Position numbers and translations under genes: made by a program | The notes under the pieces: generated by a model | Seen by the model: only the letters and a program-made list of their open reading frames with translations | The model's database searches: none | What the model was told of the DNA's origin: nothing | Source of the DNA: an uncultured Collinsella sp. | GTDB lineage: Bacteria > Actinomycetota > Coriobacteriia > Coriobacteriales > Coriobacteriaceae | NCBI GenBank assembly: GCA_959028445.1 | Contig: CAUFRY010000029.1 | Location: 1-27,274, forward strand | Length of the DNA: 27,274 nt | Direction: 5' to 3' | Shown here: positions 1-7,716 of the stretch, piece by piece | Position numbering within the stretch: position 1 is the first letter of the stretch | How the letters are laid out: the number at the start of each line of letters is the position of its first letter

Positions 1-338
1 GCCGTTGCCGCGCCCCGCAGTGCCCGCTTCCCCCGAGAACAATTATCAGTGCAGGAAATAGCGGTCAAAAAATGCCAATGCTTCGGGGGTCCAAATAAGG
101 TCGTTCACTTCTCGGCAAAGTATTAGACCCCGATTCGCACCAACCCCAAAGTCACCTCAGGCGGCAGACGCAGCGCGCCGCAGCTGCCGTCACGCCCCAC
201 AGTCCCCCAAGGCGGCAGGCGCAAAGCGCCGAGGCCGCCGCCGGGACCAGGGCCCACAACAGCCACGTGCTCCCATCAGCCCAGCGGCCCCAACCAACAA
301 CGGCCCCATCGCAGGCCGCTCGCAGCAGCGTCACCGCA
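1..338. other. Non-coding stretch, no supported gene
   Basis: I find no convincing gene here. A 60-codon open frame on the minus strand (152-334) is low-complexity Ala/Arg/Trp-rich and has no ribosome binding site. Positions 1-140 are AT-richer and could hold promoter sequence for a gene outside the window. Positions 155-240 contain two degenerate copies of a GC-rich unit resembling AGGCGGCAGRCGCARMGCGC. Confidence 0.5.
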
Positions 339-468
339 GGCGGGGGCCGGGCTTAGTTTTCAGAACACTCCGCAGACCAGTGTGGCGCCTTGTCCGCGGC
401 TCCGAAGGAGCAGGACAAGGCGCCACACATGGTCGAGGACGTTCTGAAAACTAAGCCCGGCCCCCGCC
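339..468 (-). repeat. Long two-part hairpin, structured element copy A, 3' of asd
   Basis: The outer arms 339-366 and 441-468 are perfectly complementary over 28 nt. The inner arms 380-395 and 413-428 are complementary over 16 nt around a 17-nt loop. Between them lie the conserved junction strands: ACTCCGCAG at 367-375 and CGAGGAC at 434-440 on the plus strand, which read GTCCTCG and CTGCGGAGT in the asd transcript. The element begins 12 nt after the asd stop codon. No U-tract follows it, so it is not a canonical intrinsic terminator. The same junction with different stem sequences occurs at 5797-5913, 19275-19341 and 19385-19488. Confidence 0.85.
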
Positions 469-480
469 GGACAGGTCACA

Positions 481-1506
481 CTACTCGCAGAGCAGCTTAG
501 CGATCTGGACGGCGTTGGTTGCCGCGCCCTTACGGATTTGGTCGCCGCAGCACCAGAAGGTGATGCCGCGCGCAGCCTCGGGGTTCGAGATGTCGCGGCG
601 CACGCGACCGACCCAAATCAGGTCCTGGTCGGACGTATCCATCGGCATGGGGAAGCGGTCGTGCGCATCCTCGGCGCTCATGTCGTCAACCAGCTTCACG
701 CCCGGAGCGGCAGCCAGCGCGGCACGGGCCTCTTCCACCGTAATGTCACGCTCGAACTCGAGCGTAATGCTCTCGGAGTGCGAGCGCAGCACAGGCACGC
801 GCACGCAGGTGCAGTTCACGCGCAGCTCGGGCAGGTGCATGATCTTGCGGCCCTCGTTTTGCAGCTTCATCTCCTCGGAGGTAAAGCCCTCCTCCTTGAC
901 GCCGCCAATCTGCGGAATCAGGTTACTCGCCAGCTGGGCGGCAAACGCGCGCGGCTCGGGAATCTCCTCGCCACGGCCCAGGGCGGCCAGCTGGGCCTCG
1001 AGCTCGGCCATGCCGGGGGCGCCAGCACCCGAAGCCGCCTGGTACGTCGAGACGATCATGCGTTTCACGCCAGCGAGCTGATGCAGCGGCCACGTGGGAA
1101 CCAGGCCGATAATGGTCGCGCAGTTGGGGTTGGCGATAAGGCCGTGGTGCCACTTAATGTCATCGGCGTTGATCTCAGGCACGACCAGCGGCACCTCGGG
1201 ATCCATGCGGAAGGCATGACTGTTGTCGACCACGACGGCGCCGCGCTTGACGGCCTCGGGCAGCAGCTCCTTGGCGATATCGTCGCCGGCAGCGCCGAGT
1301 ACGATGTCGCAGCCCTCAAAGGCCTCGGGGCAAGCTTCCTCGATCACAACCTGCTCGCCGCGGAACTCAACGGTCTTGCCCGCAGAGCGCGCGCTCGCCA
1401 GCAGCTTGAGCTTGCCAACCGGAAACTCCTGCTCGTTGAGGCACTCGAGCATCTGGGTGCCCACGGCTCCCGTCGCGCCCAAAATAGCAACCGTGTACTG
1501 TTTCAT
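481..1506 (-). CDS. asd: Aspartate-semialdehyde dehydrogenase
   Basis: This cytoplasmic enzyme reduces aspartyl-4-phosphate to aspartate-4-semialdehyde with NADPH, the branch point for lysine, threonine, methionine and diaminopimelate. From the chosen ATG it has 341 residues, normal for the family. The N-terminal nucleotide-binding loop GATGAVG is at residues 10-16. The catalytic cysteine sits in ANPNCATI (Cys129), and the C-terminal catalytic domain is complete. The open frame runs 29 codons further upstream, but the ATG at 1506 has a strong GGGGGAAG ribosome binding site directly before it and gives the typical start MKQYTVAILG. lysC ends 174 nt upstream on the same strand, so the two may be co-transcribed. 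A long hairpin (339-468) follows the stop codon. Identification is firm. Confidence 0.96.
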   Translation of the reverse strand: MKQYTVAILGATGAVGTQMLECLNEQEFPVGKLKLLASARSAGKTVEFRGEQVVIEEACPEAFEGCDIVLGAAGDDIAKELLPEAVKRGAVVVDNSHAFRMDPEVPLVVPEINADDIKWHHGLIANPNCATIIGLVPTWPLHQLAGVKRMIVSTYQAASGAGAPGMAELEAQLAALGRGEEIPEPRAFAAQLASNLIPQIGGVKEEGFTSEEMKLQNEGRKIMHLPELRVNCTCVRVPVLRSHSESITLEFERDITVEEARAALAAAPGVKLVDDMSAEDAHDRFPMPMDTSDQDLIWVGRVRRDISNPEAARGITFWCCGDQIRKGAATNAVQIAKLLCE

Positions 1507-1578
1507 GCTTCCCCCTTTAAAGGTTGTGGCTTTTGCCCGCACGCCGAGCAGGCCGATTATTGTTGCCAGTGTATACAA

Positions 1579-1665
1579 GAACGGGGCAGGCACGAAACCC
1601 GCCCCGTCGAAACGAAACCGAAACGAAACGCCCCGCCGTAGATTTTTGGCACTTGTCCCAAAAAT
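1579..1665 (-). repeat. lysC-asd intergenic repeats and small hairpin
   Basis: The gap between lysC and asd holds a tandem 11-mer CGAAACGAAAC (1608-1618 and 1619-1629). It also holds complementary arms ACGGGGC/GCCCCGT (1581-1587/1601-1607) and a hairpin ATTTTTGG/CCAAAAAT (1642-1649/1658-1665). The last resembles the arms of the repeat at 22274-22377 (shared GTAGATTTT(T)GG). The hairpin may attenuate read-through from lysC into asd, but it lacks a clear U-tract. Confidence 0.5.
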
Positions 1666-1680
1666 GCACCGGGACGGCAG

Positions 1681-3069
1681 CTACTTGTGGAGCGCAGCCA
1701 GAGCGGGATCGACCGGCGCGGGAGCCTCCAAGTCGGAAACCTTCACAATGCCGTTCTCATCGGAGAAGGCACGGTAAATGGTCTGAATCGCCAGGTCGAA
1801 GTCCTTCTCCTCGACGCCGATAATGATGTTGATCTCGTCGCAGCTCTGCGAAATCATGCGCACGCTCACGCCGGCCTGGCCAAGCATGCCAAACAGGTGA
1901 CCAGAGATGCCGGCACGACCGCGCAGGTTGCGGCCAACGGTAGCGATAAGTGCCAAGCCCTCGACAACCTCGATCTCGAGTGGCTCGACCTCCTGCTGAA
2001 TGTCGCCCACGAGCGAGTACAGCGAGTCGTGCACATCCTGCTCCTGTACCACGGCGCCAAAGCGGTCGACACCGGTGGGCATGTGCTCGACGGAAACGTC
2101 ATAGCGCTCGAAGACCGAAAGCGCGCGGCGCATAAAGCCAACACGGGGCTTGGTGCGGTCGCGGGCCACGTTGATGGCGACAAAACCGCGCTTGCCGGTC
2201 ACGCCGGTAATGATGGGCTCTGCCTCGCCCTCATCAGCCGTCTCGCTAATGATGGTGCCGGGGTCCTGCGGCGCATTGGTGTTCTTGATGACCAGCGGAA
2301 TACCCGCCTCGCGCACGGGGAACACGGCCTCCTCGTGCAGGACGCTTGCGCCCATGTACGAAAGCTCGCGCAGCTCCTCGTAGGTAACGCGGGCGATGGG
2401 CTGAGCCTCGGGAACAATACGCGGATCGGCAGAATAGAAGCCCGAGACGTCGGTCCAGTTCTCGTACAGATCGGCGCCCAGGCACTTGGCCAGAATCGCG
2501 CCGGAAATATCGCCGCCGCCACGGTCGAGCAGCTTGATCTGGCCCTCACGCGTCGCGCCGTAGAAACCGGGCATAACAAAGCCGCCCTGCTGACCGTACT
2601 CCTGCACCAGCTCGGAGGTACGATTCATGCTGAGCGTACCGTCGTGATGGAACGCAACGACCGTCGCGGCGTCCAGGAACGGCAGGCCCAGGTACTCGGC
2701 CATCAGGCGAGCGGTAAAGTACTCGCCACGGCTCACGAGCTCCTCGGTAGAGTAGCCGCCCGAGCGGGCGCGCTCGGCAAAGGCCGCAAACTCCTCGCGG
2801 ATGGGATAGGTGAGCTCCAGCTCGTCAGCGATATCAAAATAGCGCTGGCCAATGTCCTCGAGCAGTTCCTCGCACGAAACGTGATACTTAACGTGCGCGT
2901 TAACCAGGTAGAGCAGGTCGGTCACCTTGGTGTCGCCCTTAAAGCGGCGGCCGCAGGCAGAAACCACCACAAAACGGCGGGCAGGGTCGGCATCGACGAT
3001 GGCCTTAATCTTCTTGAAGTGTTCGGCGTCGGCGACCGACGAGCCGCCAAACTTGGCAATCTTAATCAT
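1681..3069 (-). CDS. lysC: Aspartate kinase
   Basis: This enzyme phosphorylates L-aspartate with ATP, the first committed step of the aspartate family pathway. The 462-residue protein opens with the kinase signature KFGGSS (residues 6-11). The amino-acid kinase domain includes RGGGDISGAILAKCL and the region NWTDVSGFYSADPR. The C-terminal third carries two ACT-type regulatory regions (from about residue 315, with GRNLRGRAGISGHLF and VSVRMISQSCDEINI), so allosteric feedback by lysine and/or threonine is expected. The effector cannot be read from sequence. It is a monofunctional kinase; no homoserine dehydrogenase domain is fused. The start is ATG with a rather distant AAAGG. It is transcribed away from thrC, sharing a short intergenic region of about 100 nt, which leaves no room for a lysine riboswitch. 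Confidence 0.96.
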   Translation of the reverse strand: MIKIAKFGGSSVADAEHFKKIKAIVDADPARRFVVVSACGRRFKGDTKVTDLLYLVNAHVKYHVSCEELLEDIGQRYFDIADELELTYPIREEFAAFAERARSGGYSTEELVSRGEYFTARLMAEYLGLPFLDAATVVAFHHDGTLSMNRTSELVQEYGQQGGFVMPGFYGATREGQIKLLDRGGGDISGAILAKCLGADLYENWTDVSGFYSADPRIVPEAQPIARVTYEELRELSYMGASVLHEEAVFPVREAGIPLVIKNTNAPQDPGTIISETADEGEAEPIITGVTGKRGFVAINVARDRTKPRVGFMRRALSVFERYDVSVEHMPTGVDRFGAVVQEQDVHDSLYSLVGDIQQEVEPLEIEVVEGLALIATVGRNLRGRAGISGHLFGMLGQAGVSVRMISQSCDEINIIIGVEEKDFDLAIQTIYRAFSDENGIVKVSDLEAPAPVDPALAALHK

Positions 3070-3172
3070 GGGCTTGAGGTTACCTTTCTAAAAGCCTCTG
3101 CAAACCTGTTTTGCGCGCTCTGATACCATGGTTTCACCGATTGGGACCAAGGCATCCGAGGAGCAGTGTTAT

Positions 3173-4690
3173 ATGGGAACTTATCATAGTACACGAGGAC
3201 GCACTTTATCGTGCTCAAGTAAGGTGGCAATCCGCACCGGCATCGCTCCCGACGGGGGTTTGTTTGTCTCGGACGAGCTCGGCACCCAGCAGGTCGATAT
3301 CAGCTCGCTTGCAGATAAATCGTACTTTGAAATCGCTCAAGATGTGTTGGGAATGTTACTGAATGATTACACGGCCGAAGAAATTTCGGCGTGTGTCGAC
3401 GAGGCATACCGCAGCACGTTTGCGAGTGAAGAGGTTACGCCGCTCGTCAAACTCGACGCTGCGCCGGGCGCTGATGCCCCTCAGACCTATGTGATGGAGC
3501 TCTTTGGCGGCCCCACGAGCGCCTTCAAGGACGTCGCCCTGCAGATGCTCCCCCGTCTGATGGCCCGCACTTCCGCCAAGGACGGCGGCGCCGAGCGCAT
3601 CATGATCGTCACCGCCACGTCGGGCGACACGGGCAAGGCCGCGCTCGCCGGTTTTGCCGACGCTCCGGGCACGGGCATCACCGTCTTTTATCCCGAGGGC
3701 AAGGTCAGCCGCGTCCAGAACCTGCAGATGTCCACGCAGGAGGGCGATAACGTCGCCGTCTGCGGCATCCGCGGCAACTTTGACGACGCCCAGAGCGCCG
3801 TCAAGCGCATCTTTGCCGATAAGGAACTTGCCGAGCGCCTGGAGGCCGCCGGCACGGTGCTTTCGAGCGCCAACTCCATCAATGTCGGCCGTCTGGTACC
3901 GCAGGTCGTCTACTACTTTGCCGCCTATGCGCAGCTGTTGCGCGCCGGCGCCATCGAGGCCGGCGACGCCGTGGAGTTCTGCGTACCGACCGGCAACTTT
4001 GGCGATATCCTGGCCGGCTACTATGCCAAGCGCATGGGTCTGCCCGTCGCCAAGCTCGTCGTGGCGAGCGACAAGAACAACGTGCTGGCTGACTTCCTGA
4101 CTACCGGCGTCTACGACCGCAACCGCCCGTTCTTCACGACCATCTCGCCGTCGATGGACATCCTCATCAGCTCCAACCTGGAGCGCATGCTGTACTTCCT
4201 GTCCGATGGCGACTGCGAGCTCGTTGCCGGCCTTATGGAGCAGCTGGCGCAGACGGGTCGCTACGAGGTGCCCGCCGAGCTGCTGGCCAAGATTCAGAGC
4301 GTCTTTGGCTGCGGCTGGGCCAGCGAGGACGAGGTCCGCACTGCCATCAAGAGCTGCTGGGACGCGAACGGCTACGTGATCGACCCGCACACCGCTTGCG
4401 GCTATCACGTCTTTGAGCAGGTCGCTCCCGCCGAGGGCGCCAAGGCCCGCGTGCTGCTTTCGACCGCCAGCCCCTACAAGTTCCCGCGCGCTTGCTGCGA
4501 CGCCCTGGGCCTCGACGTTCCCGAGGATGATTTTGAGGCTATGCGTGTACTCGAGCAGGCCACCAATACGGTCGCACCGGCTCAGCTCGCCGAGCTCGAG
4601 TCCAAGCCCGTCCGCTTCGAAGACGTCTGCGACGTCAATGAGATGGCAAGCTACGTCGAGTCTGCAGCAAAAAAGATGGCAACCAACTAA
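3173..4690 (+). CDS. thrC: Threonine synthase
   Basis: This PLP enzyme converts O-phospho-homoserine to threonine. The protein is 505 residues from the ATG at 3173, matching the longer (yeast/E. coli-like) threonine synthase class. The PLP-binding lysine lies in GGPTSAFKD (Lys119). The TATSGDTGKAAL loop and the glycine-rich VPTGNFGDILAG phosphate-binding loop are present. The open frame extends 15 codons upstream, but 3173 is preceded by GAGGAG at 8-9 nt and gives the family-typical start MGTYHSTRG. A strong terminator follows at 4703-4731, so thrB probably uses its own promoter or depends on read-through. Very confident. Confidence 0.96.
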   Translation: MGTYHSTRGRTLSCSSKVAIRTGIAPDGGLFVSDELGTQQVDISSLADKSYFEIAQDVLGMLLNDYTAEEISACVDEAYRSTFASEEVTPLVKLDAAPGADAPQTYVMELFGGPTSAFKDVALQMLPRLMARTSAKDGGAERIMIVTATSGDTGKAALAGFADAPGTGITVFYPEGKVSRVQNLQMSTQEGDNVAVCGIRGNFDDAQSAVKRIFADKELAERLEAAGTVLSSANSINVGRLVPQVVYYFAAYAQLLRAGAIEAGDAVEFCVPTGNFGDILAGYYAKRMGLPVAKLVVASDKNNVLADFLTTGVYDRNRPFFTTISPSMDILISSNLERMLYFLSDGDCELVAGLMEQLAQTGRYEVPAELLAKIQSVFGCGWASEDEVRTAIKSCWDANGYVIDPHTACGYHVFEQVAPAEGAKARVLLSTASPYKFPRACCDALGLDVPEDDFEAMRVLEQATNTVAPAQLAELESKPVRFEDVCDVNEMASYVESAAKKMATN

Positions 4691-4702
4691 ACCCCTTATA
4701 AG

Positions 4703-4731
4703 GCGCCGGCGGAAGCCGGCGCACCTTCTTT
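4703..4731 (+). terminator. Intrinsic terminator of thrC
   Basis: A perfect 8-bp GC stem GCGCCGGC/GCCGGCGC (4703-4710/4715-4722) with GGAA loop is followed by a T-rich tail (TTCTTTTTATTT). It lies 12 nt past the thrC stop. Confidence 0.9.
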
Positions 4732-4765
4732 TTATTTAGCTTTCGGGATGATGACGAGCATGCGA

Positions 4766-4877
4766 GCGGGTCTGGCCGTTTAGTTCGTCGCGAGTTCCGC
4801 ACGAGCCGGAAAGCACTTAATGTGCTTTCCGAGCGAGCCAGGACTGCCCGAGCAGCGAACTAAACGGCCGGACCCGC
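4766..4877 (+). repeat. Long hairpin in the thrB leader, divergent structured element copy E
   Basis: The outer arms 4766-4787 and 4856-4877 pair over 22 nt with one G-U. An inner stem GGAAAGCAC/GTGCTTTCC surrounds position 4820. The single strands around it (TTCCGCAC and CCAGGACTG) resemble, without matching, the junction of the other long hairpins. The right arm ends 2 nt before the thrB ribosome binding site AGGAGG (4880-4885), so the fold sits directly against the translation start region. Confidence 0.75.
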
Positions 4878-4891
4878 CCAGGAGGACCCAC

Positions 4892-5773
4892 ATGATCAAA
4901 ATCACCGTCCCAGCAACCAGCGCCAACCTAGGCATCGGCTACGACACCCTCGGCATGGCCGTCAGCCTCTACTCGCACTTCACCTTCGAGCGCGCCGACA
5001 AACTCACCATCACCGGATGCCCCGAGGAGTTCCAAAACGAGAATAACCTGGTCTACGTGAGCTTTGTGGATGCACTGGCCGCATGGGGCGAACCGGCCTT
5101 CCCCGTCGCCATCGACATTCAGACCGACGTGCCCGTCGCCCGCGGCCTGGGTTCCAGCTCAACCTGCGTCGTCGCTGGCATCATGGCGGCCGCCGCGCTG
5201 ACGGGCCACACCGTCGACCGCGCCGAGCTCGTCCGCATTGCCACCGAGGTCGAGGGCCATCCCGATAACGTCGCCCCCGCTATCCTGGGCGGCGCCGTCT
5301 GCTCCTTTACGCCGACCGACTCGCTGCCCCAGTGCCTGCGATACGAGGTAAGCGATCGCTTGCGTTTTATTACCGTGATTCCGCCCTACGAGGTTCATAC
5401 GAGTGAGGCGCGCAAGGTTGTGCCGCAGGAGATTCCACTCTCCACCGCCGTATGGCAGATGGGCCGCATTGCTGGCATGACACGCGGCCTGGAGACCGGC
5501 GACCTGGACCTGATTGCCGCCGCCAATGACGACCGCATCCAAGAGCCCTATCGCCGCCGCCTGATTCCCGACTACAACGCTGTGCGCGACACCTGCCTTA
5601 ACGGAGGCGCCAAGACCATCTGGATCAGTGGCTCCGGCTCGACCCTCATGGCCGTGACTGACGACACCATCGTGGCAAAGTTCCTGCAGGTCAAGCTGCG
5701 TGAGCAGTTCCCCAAGTGTGACACGCATATTCTGACGTGCGACACGGAAGGCGCTCAAATCGAGTACCTGTAG
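4892..5773 (+). CDS. thrB: Homoserine kinase
   Basis: This GHMP-family kinase phosphorylates homoserine with ATP, making the substrate for ThrC encoded just upstream. The protein has 293 residues from ATG 4892. The N-terminal PATSANLGIGYDTLG motif is present, as is the GHMP ATP-binding loop PVARGLGSSST (residues 81-91), EGHPDNVAPAILGG, and the C-terminal ISGSGSTLMAV loop. The start is set by AGGAGG seven nt upstream; the frame extends 24 codons further, but that part lies inside the leader hairpin. thrC has its own terminator, and a long hairpin occupies the thrB leader, which may tune thrB expression separately. A second long hairpin (5797-5913) follows the stop. Confidence 0.96.
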   Translation: MIKITVPATSANLGIGYDTLGMAVSLYSHFTFERADKLTITGCPEEFQNENNLVYVSFVDALAAWGEPAFPVAIDIQTDVPVARGLGSSSTCVVAGIMAAAALTGHTVDRAELVRIATEVEGHPDNVAPAILGGAVCSFTPTDSLPQCLRYEVSDRLRFITVIPPYEVHTSEARKVVPQEIPLSTAVWQMGRIAGMTRGLETGDLDLIAAANDDRIQEPYRRRLIPDYNAVRDTCLNGGAKTIWISGSGSTLMAVTDDTIVAKFLQVKLREQFPKCDTHILTCDTEGAQIEYL

Positions 5774-5796
5774 CGCCCTGCCTCATTGCTCTCACC

Positions 5797-5913
5797 GGTC
5801 CCCTTGGGGCTTCCCCTGAAAACGTCCTCGATCATGAATTGCCCCGTCGTGCGCTTCGCGCGACGGGGCAATTCGATCTGCGGATTGTTTTCAGGGGAAG
5901 CCCCAAGGGGACC
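5797..5913 (+). repeat. Long two-part hairpin, structured element copy B, 3' of thrB
   Basis: The outer arms 5797-5823 and 5887-5913 are perfectly complementary over 27 nt. The inner arms 5836-5849 and 5861-5874 pair over 14 nt. The conserved junction strands are GTCCTCG (5824-5830) and CTGCGGATT (5878-5886). It starts 23 nt after the thrB stop and reads in the same sense relative to its gene as copies A and D. No U-tract follows. Confidence 0.85.
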
Positions 5914-6170
5914 TGCGCAGCCTCGACAGGATAATCGCATTCGCTGATTTAATCTTGTGCTCCAACGGAGCCACAGACGAGAGGCCTTCGCGCTGCGGAA
6001 TAATTTTGAGGGGAACACCCCGACCATCCCTGCGTTTACCTTGCTGAGGATGTCTACAGGGACCCACGCTTTGAAGGGGCGCCGGGCAGATAGGGGCTTT
6101 TTAGGTTACATAATAAACTGTTTATCTATGCTACTATTTAACTAGGCATCGCAGTATGGAGGTGGTCAAA
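5914..6170. other. Non-coding region before the secreted-protein gene
   Basis: No gene is supported here. An isolated half of the hairpin junction, CTGCGGAAT, occurs at 5993-6001 without a clear partner strand. Close to the next gene the DNA becomes AT-rich. It contains a 13-bp palindrome ATAAACTGTTTAT (6113-6125), a possible operator, and a TACTAT hexamer that could be a -10 box. GC content drops here and stays lower to about 8430. Confidence 0.45.
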
Positions 6171-6686
6171 GTGTTACGCACACTCAAAGCTTCGTTTTTC
6201 CTCTCGATACTTTTGATATTACCGATATGTTTCTCGTTTAGCCCTTCGACTGCTTATGCTGCAGAAAGCGATGCTGTCGCAATTTCTGGCGCAACCCAAG
6301 ATTTTGATTTAACGAAAGGTCCCGAGCAGTCTCATCAAATCAAGCTTAAGGATGGGACCGTTGCAGTAATAGGAATTAAAAAAACCAATGAACCCAGCCT
6401 GATATGGGACAGTTACTACAACAACGCATCTGGAACTTGGACTATCTATTACAACAGTCCTTTTATTTATCGCGAATTCAAGATCAAGATAGCGAACTCG
6501 CTCATTACCAGCGCTTGGGGACAAAACTATACGACCATCGGCTGTACGGTAACTAACGAGTCCTTTATATGGAACTCGAAACAGGCGACATATCGACTCA
6601 ACTATGAATCGATGGGGATGACGTCCGGTATCGCCGTGTTGCAAGCGACCATGGAAGGCAGCACGCTCCACACCTATGCAAACTAG
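6171..6686 (+). CDS. Small secreted protein of unknown function
   Basis: I do not firmly recognise this protein. From the GTG at 6171, chosen because GGAGGT lies 7 nt upstream, it has 171 residues. An upstream in-frame ATG at 6156 overlaps that ribosome binding site and is less likely. The N-terminus is a classical signal peptide: basic start, hydrophobic core SFFLSILLILPICF, and a likely cleavage after STAYA. The mature part of about 140 residues contains one cysteine and many Tyr, Trp, Asn and Thr, and looks like a beta-rich extracellular domain (GTWTIYYN, FKIKIANSLITSAWG). It faintly resembles DUF5626-type secreted proteins of Firmicutes, which I could not verify. Codon use and GC content differ from the amino acid genes upstream, suggesting acquisition by transfer. 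A 34-residue membrane peptide follows 24 nt downstream. Confidence 0.75.
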   Translation: MLRTLKASFFLSILLILPICFSFSPSTAYAAESDAVAISGATQDFDLTKGPEQSHQIKLKDGTVAVIGIKKTNEPSLIWDSYYNNASGTWTIYYNSPFIYREFKIKIANSLITSAWGQNYTTIGCTVTNESFIWNSKQATYRLNYESMGMTSGIAVLQATMEGSTLHTYAN

Positions 6687-6710
6687 ACTCACATCAATTG
6701 AGGAAGTTCA

Positions 6711-6815
6711 ATGATCCCAATTCCTGCACGCTCAGACATTATGATCGCTCTCGTTTGGATTCTCGTCGGAGTGCTTATTTGGCGTATCTGCAAATGGGTT
6801 AAAAACAAGAAATAG
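6711..6815 (+). CDS. 34-residue single-span membrane peptide
   Basis: This short ORF starts at an ATG with GAGGAAG about 7 nt upstream and ends at TAG 6813-6815. The product has a hydrophobic span (IMIALVWILVGVLIW) flanked by a short polar N-terminus and a basic tail CKWVKNKK, so it should insert with its C-terminus in the cytoplasm. It lies 24 nt after the secreted-protein gene and before a shared terminator, suggesting one transcript. Function is unknown; a membrane partner, an immunity-type peptide or a small toxin are all possible. It could also be a chance ORF, but the ribosome binding site, the hydrophobic pattern and the terminator argue for a real gene. Confidence 0.6.
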   Translation: MIPIPARSDIMIALVWILVGVLIWRICKWVKNKK

Positions 6816-6829
6816 TTGATAAAACGTAT

Positions 6830-6958
6830 ATGCCATTTATGCGATGCTTGGGGCCGTTAAATCGGCCCCTATTTCTATAGCTTTTCAAGCAGCAGTCACC
6901 CATTTGGAAGTCGCAATGCCATTCATACGATTTCGGCCCTTTAAGCCGCTATCTATTG
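6830..6958. repeat. Imperfect direct repeat of about 45 bp
   Basis: Two related segments, 6830-6878 and 6916-6958, share ATGCCATTYATRCGAT, then GGCC, TTAA and CTAT blocks in the same order, 86 bp apart. The first copy contains the terminator stem; in the second copy that stem has decayed. This suggests a local duplication. Confidence 0.5.
6850..6878 (+). terminator. Terminator of the secreted-protein/peptide operon
   Basis: The stem GGGGCCG/CGGCCCC (6850-6856/6863-6869) has a 6-nt loop and is followed by TATTTCTAT. It lies 35 nt past the 34-codon ORF. Confidence 0.75.
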
Positions 6959-7017
6959 GTAGGGACTCTTGCTGGTAAGGAGCGCTTACTAGATACAAAC
7001 CTTGGCAATATATTGGT

Positions 7018-7716
7018 TTAGGCGGCGCTGGTTTCTTTGTATTCGAAGACTGGTTCTAGGAGGTCTTCGATGTTGCAGTGTAGGACTTTTGCAATATCCC
7101 TCACTGTCGTTACCGAGGCTTCGTTGATGTTTCGCTGGCGCTGTTCGTACATTTGGATTGAACGGAGCGATACACCCGATTCGTATGCCAGGTCTTGTTG
7201 GGTTTTTTTAATCCTCTTTCTTGCTAGCGCCAGTTTAGTCTGACGCGGCGCCTTCTTCGCCATATCACAGACAAGGCGCGCCACGCGCTCCTCCGAGGCC
7301 TCATGCCAGGGGTAGTACAGGTTTCGCAGCGCATCAAATGGAACAACATGAAGCAGATCTTCGAACGATTCCCCTAGGCGCCACTGCAAATATGCCAGTA
7401 TCCAGCCCGTCCAATATTCTGGTGTCTTCTCAAATCGGTAGGTTCGATTTGGCATCGGCCTTGATTGATAGCCCGACCTTTCGGCGATAAGCGCGAACAG
7501 CTCAACGCCCGATTTTCCCGACACTACCCATGCGTTGCCGCGTTCGAACTCGCGAGCTACGCCGCTCAGGCAAAAGAGCTCAGCGACCTCGGACCCTTCC
7601 GCTCCATAGTCGTTCACGGCATAGTCAAAGCAGTCGCCAAGGTTGTTCATTGCATCCTCGAGGTAGTAGACGGGATATGTCCTACTCGGCCCACAATCCG
7701 TTAACTCTTGGATCAT
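7018..7716 (-). CDS. XRE-family regulator, probable antitoxin
   Basis: The 232-residue protein has a C-terminal helix-turn-helix of the Xre/Cro type. It runs from about residue 158 (KLALARKRIKKTQQDLAYES, then SLRSIQMYEQ) to about 215 (IAKVLHCNIEDLLEP). The N-terminal 150 residues are an acidic, aromatic-rich domain (EYWTGWILAYLQWRLGESFEDLL) of a kind I associate with partner-binding antitoxins. The start ATG at 7716 has GGAGGG upstream. Its first 35 nt overlap the end of the upstream gene in another frame, so the two are translationally coupled. The expected role is to neutralise the DUF3990-like protein and repress the operon by binding the double palindrome at 8384-8430. Toxin-first gene order is unusual for classical systems. 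The DNA-binding domain is firm; the antitoxin role is inferred. Confidence 0.8.
   Translation of the reverse strand: MIQELTDCGPSRTYPVYYLEDAMNNLGDCFDYAVNDYGAEGSEVAELFCLSGVAREFERGNAWVVSGKSGVELFALIAERSGYQSRPMPNRTYRFEKTPEYWTGWILAYLQWRLGESFEDLLHVVPFDALRNLYYPWHEASEERVARLVCDMAKKAPRQTKLALARKRIKKTQQDLAYESGVSLRSIQMYEQRQRNINEASVTTVRDIAKVLHCNIEDLLEPVFEYKETSAA

Noticed and set aside
152..334. 60-codon minus-strand open frame
   Set aside because: No ribosome binding site, low complexity, no similarity recognised.
339..468. Ordinary rho-independent terminator for asd
   Set aside because: Stems are far longer than usual, interrupted by a conserved junction, and no U-tract follows on the minus strand.
538..1641. 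Long plus-strand open frame opposite asd
   Set aside because: His/Arg/Gly-rich shadow of asd with no family resemblance; asd on the minus strand has all catalytic motifs.
1687..3123. 478-codon plus-strand open frame opposite lysC
   Set aside because: It mirrors the codon pattern of lysC and resembles no protein.
3070..3172. Lysine riboswitch or T-box in front of lysC or thrC
   Set aside because: The divergent gap is only about 100 nt and shows no suitable helices.
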